Positions 44,821-56,501 of a DNA stretch of 64,000 nucleotides are shown here, piece by piece (the first letter of the stretch is position 1; each line of letters begins with the position of its first letter). Location of the stretch: positions 26,538,969 to 26,602,968 of the forward strand of contig NC_051438.1 of NCBI RefSeq assembly GCF_001649575.2, read 5' to 3'. The notes under the pieces are model-generated. The model ran no database searches, was not told the DNA's origin, and was given only the letters and a program-made list of their open reading frames with translations. Position numbers and translations under genes: made by a program. Source of the stretch: Kryptolebias marmoratus (lineage: Eukaryota; Chordata; Actinopteri; Cyprinodontiformes; Rivulidae).

Positions 44821-45939
44821 CAGGTTTTCATTGAGACATTACAATTTGAGGTAAAGTATGTGTTTAAAAGTACTATTTCTAGTTATTCTGGTTGTTTATT
44901 TCTAGTGATATGAACGAAAGTAAAGCATTTTTATTGAAATAAAAACTGAAAACCGCAGATCTTCTAACAAACGTTGACACTGGAGTTTAAACCCCACATT
45001 TCAAACTCCATTTGTTTTTGACAACTCTGTAAATATCAAACCTGTGAATGTTCTTTATGGGTTTTTTTAATCAGTTCTTATTTATTTTGTGTTCATGGTT
45101 TGTGTTTAAATCCTTATTTTTTGTTTGTTTTTACAAATTTAGCTGATGCCTTAAGAAACTCCCCTGTCAGTAAGTCAGTCTGGCTTGTCAAAGTGTATCT
45201 GCAGAAGTCGTGTTATTATTGCTGAAGCAGCCTTCAGTGTAAAAGCCTGCAGTCCTGAATGTTCTCTGCTGTCATTTTCTGATATTATTCATGTTCTTGT
45301 GTTAAAACGACAGACAAGTGTATATTTACCCTGACCTTACCTGCACTGGAACACAATCAGACGTTCACGTGAATTCTTCTTCTGATTTCTGTCACTGTCG
45401 AAAGAAGGGAACAGGGGGAAAGATACAAACAAGCAGATATGGTATTAAACTTCTTTAATGACTTCATTTGGAGAGAGAAAGTTCATTTCTTAGATGTATG
45501 TAGAGGCTCTTCAAGGGCAACGACTTTCTCCCTCTGCATTCATTTCTCTTCATTCCCATAATGCCTGGCAGGTGGCTGTGTGGTGGCCAAAGGCTGCCAA
45601 CATGTAAAGTCTGCGTTATATTAAAACCCTCAGGACCCCTGAGAATAAACGTGTGTTGATATAAAACACCGGTGTGAGATCTTGAGATGATTACAGTAAT
45701 GTTTATGCAGGAGTTGTTTCACTTTTTGTTCCAAGAGCTACCAAAGACAGTGCATCTGAGGTAAAGTTTTCTATTAGGAGATAATCATATTTTTATATTT
45801 ATTCAGAACAAATTCACGCACAATTCATCAGTCGGTCCAATCTGGGTCACCTTACCTTCTTTACAAACGTAACAGCAGAAGTCAAGCTGTAACAATTTAT
45901 GACTTCATTTTGCAGGTGTTCTTTTTATCTCGGGCCGCT

Positions 45940-46225
45940 GAAAGGTGAAGGCAGAGTGATAATGGTCCGTGTGTCTGTCTGTTACCAAAATATCTCATGA
46001 ACCGCTGGATGGATTTTAATAAAACTTGCAGATACTAAACATTGGATGCACGCCTAGAACTGATTACTGATTCAAGATGGCTGCCACAGCCAACTAACAC
46101 AAAAATGGCTATAACGCTGGTTAATTTTACATTAATTGACCTAAAATTTGATGTGGTAGTAGCTGACAGTCATTCCCAAAATGAAGTGGGTGTTATGCAT
46201 TCCTTCAAGAAATGCTAGCCTTTAA
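45940..46225 (+). repeat. YY1-core dispersed repeat, forward copy with both ends, shortened
   Basis: Left end GAAGGCAGAGTGATAATGG, ATCTCATGAACCGCTGGATG, AAGATGGCTGCC (46074-46085), GATGTGGTAGTAGCTGACAG. It then jumps to the right terminus GCATTCCTTCAAGAAATGCT. The segment between is deleted. Confidence 0.9.
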
Positions 46226-46959
46226 TTTAAGGAAGGAATATTTGGTAATAGCTTAAAATAGTATGGATCCTTAATTAACACTGTATTTTGAGGTTACTTA
46301 GTTTTATATCAGAAGCCATGACGGTTTTAATTTAGGAGTGATATAAAACAACTGCAAAAATGTAACTGACTGCATCATTTTTTTTTTAATCTGGTAAGAT
46401 TAGATTGTATTTAAATAAAAAAAATATTAGTCTAGTTTAGTAGATTAGAAGTAAAAAGATAAGTAAAACATCCAGCCAGTTGTTACTTTTGTTAAATTAT
46501 CTTCCTCGGTAACTTGAAGCTGTTTGAATCTTTTACAGCAGTGTACTTTCTTTGCACACCAGTCAGACGCACACTATTCACGAGCTGAATGGGGTTTCAG
46601 ACGTTGGTAATTCTCCAAGGTCAGGCCACAGACACGCCTACACTCTTCTTGGAGGCTTTTCCGCCACAACGGGTTGGAGGCAACAACAAAAAGATACGGA
46701 CTGACAAAAGCTTCCTGGGAAAATGCTCCATCTTAAACACAGAGACTTTGAGTTGTAAGATTGAGATGTACACTTTATCTGGAAATTCATCTAAATTTCA
46801 CACAGTGGGTGCATTGTATGTGAGAATATATGTTGTATACATGAAGCACTTATGGGGTATTGTTGAGTGTTTTCATGAAACTCTTGTCTGCCTTTTCATT
46901 CTGTATGGACTTGTCTTTATGCTGGGACTTAACCCTCAGCTCTGTTGCTATTTACTGAG

Positions 46960-47300
46960 GATCCTCACTATGCTGTCCTTCCAATCCACTGGATTTCCTG
47001 CAAATCTCCAGGGCCTGGCCGGCGCGGGTGATTTGTGGTTGGCTGGTGGGCCATTGACACATTGATAAATCCCCCTCAGATGGGGTGCGATTCATTTAAA
47101 TCAATAGAGCCTTATCGGCTGACGGGCGTCAAGGCCGTCACGGCTGCAACTGTGTCAGTTCACCTCGGGTCCCTTGGAGTCGGCCTGATTTGTTGCATTT
47201 GACAACAAACATCGTCACGCCACGTGGTTCGTCAGAGAGTCCACGGGCGTAAATGAAGGCAGGATGTCATCTGTCAGTGGGAAGCGGCACAAAGGACGCG
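46960..47300. other. Balanced-composition block, candidate conserved noncoding element
   Basis: CpG-containing, non-repetitive sequence (GGCCGGCGCGGG near 47017, GCCGTCACGGC near 47131) in an AT-rich intron. TTTGTTGCATTTGACAACAAA near 47189 is a near-palindrome. A 158-codon frame covers part of it with no recognised domain. Regulatory status is inferred. Confidence 0.3.
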
Positions 47301-47524
47301 AGACAGACAGCGGGAAGGAGACGGATATAAACAAAAGCTGAGGGAAATAAAACAATTAAAGGCCTCGCCTTCCTCGAAGGGATGCATATCACCCACGACT
47401 TTTCATGACAGAGTTTTAGATGAGGATTCAGGATGAGAAATGACAGTTATAGCTGTATTTATTTATACTTTAAAATAACATTATGCACAATCTCATGGCG
47501 AGATGTCACACTTAAAGCAAATGT

Positions 47525-48300
47525 GAATGAGTTTAAGCTTCTACCACAACAAATTCAGCTCAGCGTTTGTTAAATTAACTGGGTTATGTTTGTGTTTACT
47601 ATGGTCAGTTAGCTGTGATGGCCATTTTGAACTGGACTAATTTCAGAAGTCAGCCAGTTGTAGACGTACATCCAAAGATTTCTTTCTAAGAGTTTCTTTA
47701 AAATCCTTCCAGTGGTTCATGAGATTTTTTTTTTGCTAACAGACAAACAGGGTCAACTCTAACAGTTAATGCTAAAGTTTTAAACTTAATGAGTAAAACT
47801 TGAAGTATGTGTTTTGAATGACTCTCAGCTACAACCACTCCAAATTTTAGCACAATATCTGTAAAATCGTCTAATTGAAGGTAGTTTTGTGTTTTCTAAA
47901 GTCATGTGGCCGTGGCAGCTATCTCGGATGAGACTGGCTCCAGATGTTAATCATTTGCAGAGTTGTGTTATTCCCTTAAAAGTTCATTCAAATCTGTTCA
48001 GTGGTTCACAACATATTTTGCTAACAGACAGACAGAGCTGACTCTAAATGTAAATGTCAGTGTTTTAAAGCTCAGAGTATAAGTTGGGGGTCATTCTAAA
48101 CGTCTACATCAAATTTGAGGTCAGTAATTTAAAATTGACTGAGTTGTAGCCATTTTTTGTTCTTTCTTAGATTACTTTGCTGTGGCGACCATCTTGAATC
48201 ACATTGATTCCAAAAGTTAAGCAGTTGTAGATGTCAACACAATGATTACTTTCTGAAAGTTTCATTAAAGTCTGTTTAGTGTTTCATAAGACGTTCTGCT
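47525..48300 (-). repeat. YY1-core dispersed repeat, reverse tandem trimer
   Basis: Three head-to-tail units start near 47541 (CTACCACAACAAATTC), 47829 (CTACAACCACTCCAAATT) and 48103 (CTACATCAAATTTGAGG), spaced about 288 and 274 bp. Each has a core remnant (GGCCATTTTGAAC, GCAGCTATCTCGG, GCGACCATCTTGAAT) and a TTTTGCTAACAGACA tail. The linker between units carries an AAAGTTTTAAA-type segment seen also at 5900 and 36130. Confidence 0.9.
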
Positions 48301-49149
48301 ACCGGTTGCTTTCAGCAGCGGGCAGAACAAACAAACTGGCTACAGGTTTGAAACAGAGGAATGCTGCTTTTCTTTTTCATAATAAATATGTGTCATTTAC
48401 AATTTTATTAGTTAGCAGCGACAGAATGAAATCAAAGCTCCTGACATTTCCTGTTGAACAGCACTGCGAGCCTCCTCTGAGGTGCGTTCTGCTTTAGCTG
48501 GAGGATTCATATGGCTTGTGTTCACTGGCCGGGCTTTAGCTCTTGGATCGGGTCCAGCTTCTCCTCTTTCCTTAGATCTGGGCCAAACCTGGCTGGTCCA
48601 AGGCTCAGCTAGCCACATTTCACAATTCAGGGACACTCCAGCCAAAAGCTTCCTGAATTCTTCAATACGGAGGCATAATGTTTGCTGATTCTTAAGAGGA
48701 CTTTTTGTGGATATGATAAAAATATTTGAGTAGGGTTCATTAGCTTGCACCCTTACATGAATTAATAAAACATGAGGAACTTGCAAATCCCATCTGATTT
48801 ATTGTGATGAATGCCTGAACTAAATGCTTTTCGTAATTATAAAATATGCTGGCTATTTTCAGATTCCTCTGTTGTCTGGGTGGAAGGCTTTTCATCAGAT
48901 ACACAAACCCTCTGTGGTTGAACCCTGCTGGGCTGTGCAGAGCTAATGGAGACAAGACAATAAGACATTGCTGTCAACTCTGCTCTTTGTGAAATGCTCT
49001 TTTTTTTTTAGGATGGTTTCAGGCCTGAGTCAAATGCCAGGAAACTGCCAAAATGAACTGTATTGAGTTAGAGCAGAGAATATTATTTTGTAAAAAGGTT
49101 TGGTTTCAAGTAAATATTGAGAACAGTGAAGAAAAGGCATAGTTAGAAA

Positions 49150-49205
49150 AAAAGCTGGTTAACAGTTTCAAGGCATACCATAGTGTTAAAAAGTCACAAT
49201 GTCAA
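49150..49205 (+). repeat. Short element shared with 63570-63625
   Basis: AGCTGGTTAACAGTTTCAAG, GCATACCATAGTGTTAAAAA and GTCAC parallel the 63570 segment (AGCTGGCTATCGGTTTGAAG, GAATACCACGGTGTTAAAAA, GTCAG). Family unknown. Confidence 0.55.
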
Positions 49206-50302
49206 AATCACTAAATTTATTGTACCTTTTTTATGGTTTAAAGCCGTTTTTAATAAGATATCTTTGTTTGGTTTGTCCCCCTCTCCCACTTATTGCTCTG
49301 TGCCTTCAGTTGTGTTCGGTAACTGAGGGAGGAATCCCCCTAAAGTTTTTATTCTTGTTAAAAAAAGATGATATCCGTTGGTCATACATTTTATCTGGCA
49401 GAAAACGCTGTTGTAAGTTGACTGCAAGAGAAGCAACACCGTCTCTCTTTTAAAACAAATGTTTGCGACAAGCTACAAGAAGACTAGCATGCTACGAGAG
49501 TTAGCACGCTACTCTATTAATAAATATTTCATTTTAATTTTTTTACCTATACAATAACCATTATTAATCAATATATGATGCTATTTAGGCAGCAAAAATA
49601 ATGGATATTGTGTTTTTATTTTAAAATAAAAGCAGATAAATCATTTTTCAACTTTTTTTTTACCATAAAACCCTAAAACTGTGATATTTTTGCTCAAGAT
49701 TATCATCAGAATCTTATACTGGCCCATGCTCATGTGAGACGCTGTTTAACTTTCGATAAAATGAGGTGAACTAACCCTCTTCTTAAAAATAAAGACAGAA
49801 TTCTGTGAAACAGGAGGCTTTAGTGTAACACTTCTCTTTAAAGAAAGGTTAAGAAATGCCACAGTCCTTGAAATGGAGATGAAATAACAGTAGAAAGGTT
49901 TAAATCTGCTTCATTTATGGTAAATTACAAACCATTCCTTTATGGTAAACTTGAATATCTACTGCCCAATAAAAAGGCTCGTAATAATATCATAAAATGT
50001 GTACCAACAATTGTAGTGTTACTAATTTACTGTTTACTGTTTTATAATATATTAGTGTACGCTGTTTTTTATTGTACTTATTAGTAGTTTTGTTGGTTTT
50101 AAGTGGCTTTCTATATGAAAGTGTAATTTATTTTAAAAAATTTCAATAATTTTAAGTATTTGTTTTCCATAAATGATGAAAATAGCAAGAATCCCTACAA
50201 CAATAATGCTTGTTTTTGTTATTTGAAACCCTAATTTATTAGTAACGCAGTCAGAACAATAAGAAAAACATAATTCCCCAAAATACAAAAAATAAAGTAT
50301 GT

Positions 50303-50304
<2 letters not shown>

Positions 50305-50346
<42 letters not shown>
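50305..50346. repeat. (ATT)14 microsatellite
   Basis: Fourteen uninterrupted ATT units. Confidence 0.96.
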
Positions 50347-52379
50347 TTAATCAGTTAATTGGTAGTAAATGATTTACTTCAGTTATTTTATTTGTATGAA
50401 GCTCTTATTTTGAAAGGCTAGCAGTCTAACTAGCAGGTAGCTCATCAGTTAGCACAGGTGACCACAAAGCAATAAAAGTCCTTAAAAGTAAAAGTAACAC
50501 ACTGTGTGTTTATTTGTCATCAGGATGATAAGCACACGAGGTAGGTTATTATTTTTTCATGTCGTATTTAATTATTAGTTTTGAACCTTTTAGTGACCTT
50601 TCAGTGTTAAATTAGCCGTATTTTCTGTGGTAGCTAATGTTTAAATGGTCATTTAATAATTGTCTTAAGAAGTTAGCTTTGCAAGTCATGAAGTTCACAA
50701 AAATCTACAAATGTAAATTTAAAATTAAAGCAGTATTCAGTGTTTTTTCCCTGATAGTTACTTTCATTTCTCTAATCCTATCATAAAATGTGTAACTGAC
50801 ATCGAAAACAGGAAATAGAGAACGTTTTCTAGTTTTAGCCTCTGTTTCACAAATTTATTAAATCATGTATGACCATGTAGACTGTTCTGGAGTAGTCATA
50901 TTAAAACCTTGGAGTGTTTTAACCATCAGTAAAAGTTTTATTTAAAGCATTTTGAAGACAGAGATGTGATAATATAGCTAAATGAGCCTCTCCACTGCTG
51001 TTGGGAACATTCTTCTTAAGTGTAATAAATACAGGACTGTAGTTTGTTTTCCTTGCTCTTTTAAGTGTCAAGAAAATTAAGATTTTTTGGAAACTAAAGT
51101 AATGATGTTTGTATTTATATGCTTTCAACGACATGTGTTTGTAACCAGTAAAAAAAAAAAAGAAAGACATTTGAAACAATGACAGTTTTTTTTTATTGCT
51201 GGTTATCAATTTAAAGCAACCAGCTTTCAGCTCTGAACAATTCGTCATGAATGCAGCTCGTGAGATTTTGTTTTTCTTTTTAGGAGTGTTTTATTTAAAC
51301 CGTTTTTCGTTCGAACGCTGAGTGCAGAAAGGATGGTGGTGTGAGTGTAGCGAGCATGTTGGTCATCCTTCACTTGACTGTCAATCCCAGGAGTGCCGCC
51401 CCCCCTCCACCCTCCTCCCACTGCTGGATTATGGGTTGAACTCCGTCTGAATGCTGAGTAGCACCGAAGTCAGTCCTTCTGTCTCTGTCTCTTTTGTCCT
51501 GGTGTGTCACTCTTCTCTGTCTTTCTGAAATAGATGTATTCACATGACACCACACACATGCTGTCTGTTCACAGCTGCTGATTCTCACCGTGTGACACAG
51601 TCAGTCAAATACATAAACACACACTGCAGCTCATTCCCAGTGGACAGATAGTCAGAGCTTTGTGCTGGACCCCTATATTTCCCAATTCAATTAATTTTCA
51701 GGAAATTCTGAAGGAAAGATGCACCTAAACGAGATCCTGGCATTCGGTCAGTTCTTAGTTTGTTTTGGAGTTTTACAGTGAGGGTGAGGGATGTGTTTTT
51801 GGGCTGTTGGGATAAGCAGTTACCCTAATTGACCCAGTGGGAGCGCTATAATTACAGGTCAATAGTTTCCTGTCAAAGGTGATCTCTCCCGCTCAGCTTG
51901 TGCTGGTTAAACAAGCAACTTTTGGTACTTTTAATGCAGGACATTTTGCAGGAAGAGTTCATGCAGCACTCTGCTTTTTTTTTTTTTTGCTAAAATTTAA
52001 TTAAAATGTTCTTTTATTGTATGAAATCATCAACAAGATTTTTTGTAACTGGTTAATGAAGCAAAACTGGCAAATATTTGGTGCTTTCAGCTTTTCAGAT
52101 GTGACATTTTTCTGCTGCTTTCTTGGTTTGTGTAAATTTAAAGTAATATTTATAAACTTTGCTCAGGCAAAAATCGAGATGAAGTTTGGAAGTTTCACAC
52201 ATTTTTGGACCAAATGAATAAGCTATCAATAAAAAGAAGTAGGAGTATGTTAATTAGCACGGTTGGAAAGTGTAGAAAAGTTATGATTCTGTGTATTTTT
52301 GCCTTTTTTTTTGCAAACCTTCATGGAGGAGTTCAGTGTGTCATCCACAGTTCAGCTGGATGGTTTGCCTCTGCTCCAC

Positions 52380-52640
52380 TCATGATCACTTATTGATCAC
52401 CCCGCTGGATGAGGGTCACGTTCGGGTCTTCTGCATTGCATGTCTTCCTCTTTGCATCAGACTCATCGTGTGTGTGACTCGCTGACCCACGGGGCGCCCC
52501 GGTCGCTGCTCGTCGGGCTTGACACTGCTCGATGGTGACAACGCTAATTGTCAACATCTGGGAAGTGCTTGCCATTCCTCGGCCCCGGCACCGACTGAAA
52601 CGTGGTGATCTGTCATAACATGTCAGAGTAAATTAGCATC
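52380..52640. other. CpG-containing unique block, candidate conserved noncoding element
   Basis: GC-richer, non-repetitive DNA about 1.5 kb before exon 2, with CGGGGCGCCCCGG-like sequence (near 52490-52503, a near-palindrome containing GGGGCGCCCC) and CGCTAATTGTCAACA near 52542. It looks unlike the AT-rich intron. No splice-flanked frame supports an exon. Confidence 0.3.
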
Positions 52641-53564
52641 AGCTAAATGTTGGTGGGTGGAAGAGGGAGGGAAGAGGGCATTGTGGGGGATTATCCCACC
52701 TTATCCAGGGCTTTTTCTGAAGAGGGTGAGGAGTCACTCTCCCTGCTGTAGGACTCTGGATACTCTTCTTTTTTATAATTCTTGTGTTGCAGATATCTCC
52801 TACTATCCATTCTTGACAACATCTACTGAATTTTACTATTACATCTTCCAAAGTCATGCTACATATACTGTTACTAGTGTAAGCTTTAAAAATATCATTA
52901 ATTAGTTATTAATTCGTTAGAAATATCTGTAAACGTATAAAAGCTATCTGAAAGCTGTCTGGTTAGAGCTTATGTCAAAGTAAAACCCACCTGCTGTTAC
53001 GTTAGTAAGACCTGAGAATTATAAAACTGCTGGGCATCAGCTGGTATTTCAGGCTTGTAGGAACCTCAGGCGAGGCTCTTTCAAAGTCCAGGCTTAAGGG
53101 AAAAGTAACGGGCGTTGTAAGGCTTCTGCTTAGGAAAAACCTCGGCCAGCTCAAAACACACACTTTAAACTGGGCTTTAAGGATTTCATTTTAGTTTTAT
53201 TAAGGTCATTCTTACCAGTACACCAGTCATTTTACCACTGAAACTTAATTGTTTAATTACTTTTTATTGAAACACGAGACTGAAATGTATGAAAAATACA
53301 TATAAATTTATATGACGGACAAATTTTTACGATTTAAGTCTTGGATAAACATACATTCTGGGAAAATATCTGGCTTTTAAGGTAACAAGTAAAGTGTAGA
53401 ACACATTTTATGGGGAAAAATTCAAGAGTTAGAAACATTTCATACTAACATCTAGAGAACATTTGATTTAAACTGTGTAATTTGTTGTATTTAATCAACA
53501 AATACATGATAGAAACAAAAGAGTTGCGCTTCTCTTTAGTAGTTTTGGGGTCAGTAGGTGTGTC

Positions 53565-53920
53565 ATTGTTCACCAAACTAATAAATAAACACATAATATA
53601 TTTTAAACTTAAGTTAAAACTTAAAACTAGGACAGAGGATCAAATAACCTCAAATTATGAAGCAGAATTCTTTTATTTTATAATGTAAAATATTGCAGCA
53701 CGTCTTTTAAAACTTGCCTAAAACTGGTTTAACAAATACATACAGATGTTGAACGTCTGACTGACAGCGAGATGAAAAGAATAAAATCACTCCGATGTCT
53801 GGGAGTTTCATATGAAGCTGGAACCAGGAGGATATTAGCTTAGCTTGGTGAAAAAACAAGAAGACAAACATCCTCCGTGGTTCTGTCAGAGCTGCAGAAA
53901 TGCACATTCAGACACTTTTA
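53565..53920 (+). repeat. Teleost dispersed repeat, copy A (just upstream of exon 2)
   Basis: Strongly similar in its last 195 bp to 56295-56501, and more weakly so back to about 53565. Shared words are GGTTTAACAAATACA, CTGACTGACAG, GAGATGAAAAGAATAAAATC, GATGTCTGGGAGTTTCATAT and GGATATTAGCTTAGCTTGG. The TTAGCTTAGCTT segment is typical of a very abundant fish repeat. It ends 165 bp before exon 2. Confidence 0.85.
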
Positions 53921-54085
53921 ATAACACGTATCTGTTTAGTTAAATACAAACAGAACACTGTTTTATACTGTTCATTTATTGTTGATCACGTTCTTATTTT
54001 TAAAAGGGAAATAAAGGTGTCAGTCTGAGAAGAGAAGTTGTTAAGATGTCCTGATAATGATTGATTTTCTCGTGCTCTCTAACAG

Positions 54086-54188
54086 GAAAGTGACAGTTTG
54101 TGGTGGGATGCGTTCGCGACTGAGTTTTTTGAGGAGGACGCCACTCTTACGCTCTCCTTCTGCCTCGAAGATGGACCAAAGAGATACA
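54086..54188 (+). CDS. ldb2: LIM domain-binding protein 2 (ldb2), coding exon 2
   Basis: Encodes residues 45-78 plus the first base of codon 79. It reads E-S-D-S-L-W-W-D-A-F, A-T-E-F-F-E-E-D-A-T, L-T-L-S-F-C-L-E-D-G and P-K-R-Y, the opening of the LDB self-association domain. The block with WWDAF, TEFFE and CLEDGPKRY is nearly invariant in LDB/NLI/Chip proteins. Compared with mammalian LDB2 as I recall it, D-N is E...S here and F-E-D-D is F-E-E-D, all mild changes. The acceptor is TGCTCTCTAACAG, in phase 0 with exon 1. The donor is ACA|GTAAGA in phase 1, so the next exon should begin CA or CN completing Thr before Ile-Gly. No such exon lies in the remaining 9.8 kb. Confidence 0.96.
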
Positions 54189-54824
54189 GTAAGAGAAAAA
54201 TAATCCAATTGTCTCATTTGTCTGTGTGTTTCTAATCCCATTTGTGTAGGTAAAACAAACCATTTGTTTGGGAAATTAGAATAAGTCTGTGTTACTTATG
54301 TTAGATATAAAAGCTTTCTATATTTGATGCACAAATCAGAGTTTTTCCACCATCATTCAGTTGGGTTAATGTCCTGCTGCTGGTTGTTTTTCGGTAAATT
54401 GATTTTTTTCTTGGATCCATATCAACAGTATACCACTGTTGTAAGCATTAAAATTAAATTATTGATATTTATATCTTCATATACTGTGTACTGCAACATT
54501 TTTTTACACCCAAAATCTGACTCTCCAAACAGGAAGCAGTGTTTGCTAAACGACAGTCATGTTTGAAACACTTAGCTAATTTAATGAAACTTGCATTGTT
54601 TTAGTAAACTGATATTTGTATTGTTTTATATTTATAAACTACTGGCATTTTATTGAGTTTTCTTTGAGGATCTTTCCAATGTTCACCAGTCCATAGTAGA
54701 TCCACTAACTACCAAAAATATGAGTGTTTGCATCACATCAGGAGTCAATGCAACTTCGGCCCTGTCCACACAGAAACTGTGACCTCTGCTAAGGAGGTAC
54801 ATGTTGTCTTGGTGGAGGTCTTCA

Positions 54825-54929
54825 GGTTCTGCAGAAGCCTGTTAATCACTCATTCATTCAGATCAGGTGTGTCAAAGCAGAGAAACAACTAAAACATGCA
54901 GGATGGTGGCCCTGCAGGACCAGGATTGC
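54825..54929 (+). mobile_element. Partial copy of the hAT-like fold-back element
   Basis: Matches the right part of 63723-63935: GGTTCTGCAGAAGCCTGTTA, GATCAGGTGTGTC, AAAACATGCAGGATGGTGGC and CCTGCAGGACCAGGATTG. It lacks the left inverted repeat and the outermost right bases. Confidence 0.85.
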
Positions 54930-55419
54930 ATGGTTGTGTTCGTGCTGCAGGAAGCAGTTGCTTAACGACAGCAAAACCTTCATTTATTGTGTTGCTTCAA
55001 TGAGCAGACAAGGCTGAAGTCTTGATATTACATTTCCTTAAATAGAGCAGAGAAAAAAAAACTATTATACACCAATAATCTAAGGCCTATAAAGTTTTTA
55101 TCATTTTATTGAAGAATACAATAGTAACACCAAAGCAAATGTTACATAAAAAATCAACAATATATTAATTATAGATTTAAGAATGGTGGGAAATGAGATT
55201 ACTTTTTAAAGACAGATACTTGAGCATAAACCATTAACCATGAGAGAAAGACAGTTCCTTTCAGCTGTCCCCCACTGGACAGTGAGCATGAAAAGTGTCC
55301 ATTGTTGTCCACACATTTGGACTGACAGGACACCCAGTCCATAGTTGTTTCAGGTGAGACAAAGCAGAATCTTCCACTTGTTGTTGGTCAACAGTAATGA
55401 CTTGTTTATTTCTTCTTGT

Positions 55420-55770
55420 GTTCACAGATCATACCCAACAGTTAACTTTATGCTCATGCTCCACACCTTGGTTCCTGTGTTTGGTGTATTTTTGTGGCAG
55501 CGTTACAGCGCCACATACAGGCCTGGCATAGTTACTACAGCAATTCTCTCTCCTATGGTTCAGATAAAACATTTCTTAAAAGTGTTTTTACGGGGGATAT
55601 TTTTAGAAACAGCAAAGAAGAAGATCATTTTGGAAAAACAAGTGTTTCCATGTGAACAAGACCTTTTATCAGTGGCTTTAAGGCGCTCCACAACATTATG
55701 TTTTATTATCACTTTCAGGCTTCATAAAATTAGAGACTTTGTTCTGTGGTCTTCATCATCTCCGGAGATG
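55420..55770 (+). repeat. Probable dispersed repeat (GCGCCACATACAGGCCTGG-type)
   Basis: Contains TGGCAGCGTTACAGCGCCAC and ACAGGCCTGGCATAGTTACT, wording I recall from repeated fish sequences. There is no second copy in this window. A 145-codon open frame covers it but shows no domain, so I treat it as a repeat and not a gene. Confidence 0.35.
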
Positions 55771-56134
55771 ATATTGTGCTGAAATTACAAAACGGTTAAG
55801 TAGTATTTTTTACAGTTTTTTTAACCTGCTGTGTGTTTTCCACTTTTCTAGTAAAGTTATTCCCTTTTTGCCTCGCTGAACTTTTCTGGTAGGATTTCTA
55901 ACATGGAGTTTATGTTTCTGCATATTCCGCTGCACTGCAGGTGGTCCTGAGGAAGCTGGTGTTTCTCCTTCTTCTAACTGCAGGTTTCTATCTGCATACA
56001 GTCCTGAACATTGATACTACATCCCATCTAACGACTGGTAACAGCTTTCTAAAACGTTCAGCACAGGCTTTTATTGAAGGATTACCTTTTTAAAAAAGAT
56101 ATAACTCTAAACCTCAGTGTGGAAAGTAGGCACT

Positions 56135-56501
56135 TCTACACTAAGCTAATAAATAAATCATGATTTCTTTAAAGGTTAGTTACAACTAATAACTGTATCC
56201 GGAGATGAAATACCCTCAGATTACAGAGTGTTGTTCTTTGTTTCTGTGCTTTACTAAAATGCTCCATGTCTCTTCAAACCTGACTTTAAAAAAAGGTTTA
56301 ACAAATACACACAGATGTTCAGCTTCTGACTGACAGTGAGATGAAAAGAATAAAATCACTCAGATGTCTGGGAGTTTCATATGAATTTGAAGCCGAGAGG
56401 ATATTAGCTTAGCTTGGAGGAAAAAAAAAATGCGAGGAGGAGACAAACATCCACCTGGACTTTGCCAGAGTCACAACAAAATACACGTTCAGACACTTTT
56501 A
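56135..56501 (+). repeat. Teleost dispersed repeat, copy B (downstream of exon 2)
   Basis: Same family, same orientation as 53565-53920. The matching part 56295-56501 holds AGATGAAAAGAATAAAATCA and GATATTAGCTTAGCTTGG, and further weaker similarity reaches back to a CTAATAAATAAAT word near 56145. Together the two copies bracket exon 2. Confidence 0.85.

Larger units (their letters stand above)
31954..54085 (+). other. ldb2: ldb2 intron 1 (22,132 bp)
   Basis: Bounded by donor GTGAGC at 31954 and acceptor TCTCTAACAG ending at 54085, phase 0. It carries no other exon I can support. Contents are repeats and candidate regulatory blocks listed separately. The stretches 31954-35760, 36546-37380, 37770-38535, 38810-39900, 40201-41960, 42341-44420, 46230-46960, 48300-50300, 50347-52380 and 52640-53560 are AT-rich sequence in which I see no gene, apart from minor A, T and AC runs. 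Confidence 0.9.

Noticed and set aside
46589..47065. 158-codon open frame inside ldb2 intron 1
   Set aside because: No domain or motif; it runs from AT-rich into GC-richer DNA without codon bias; better explained as chance plus a noncoding block.
55345..55782. 145-codon open frame in intron 2
   Set aside because: Overlaps sequence that resembles a dispersed fish repeat and shows no domain.
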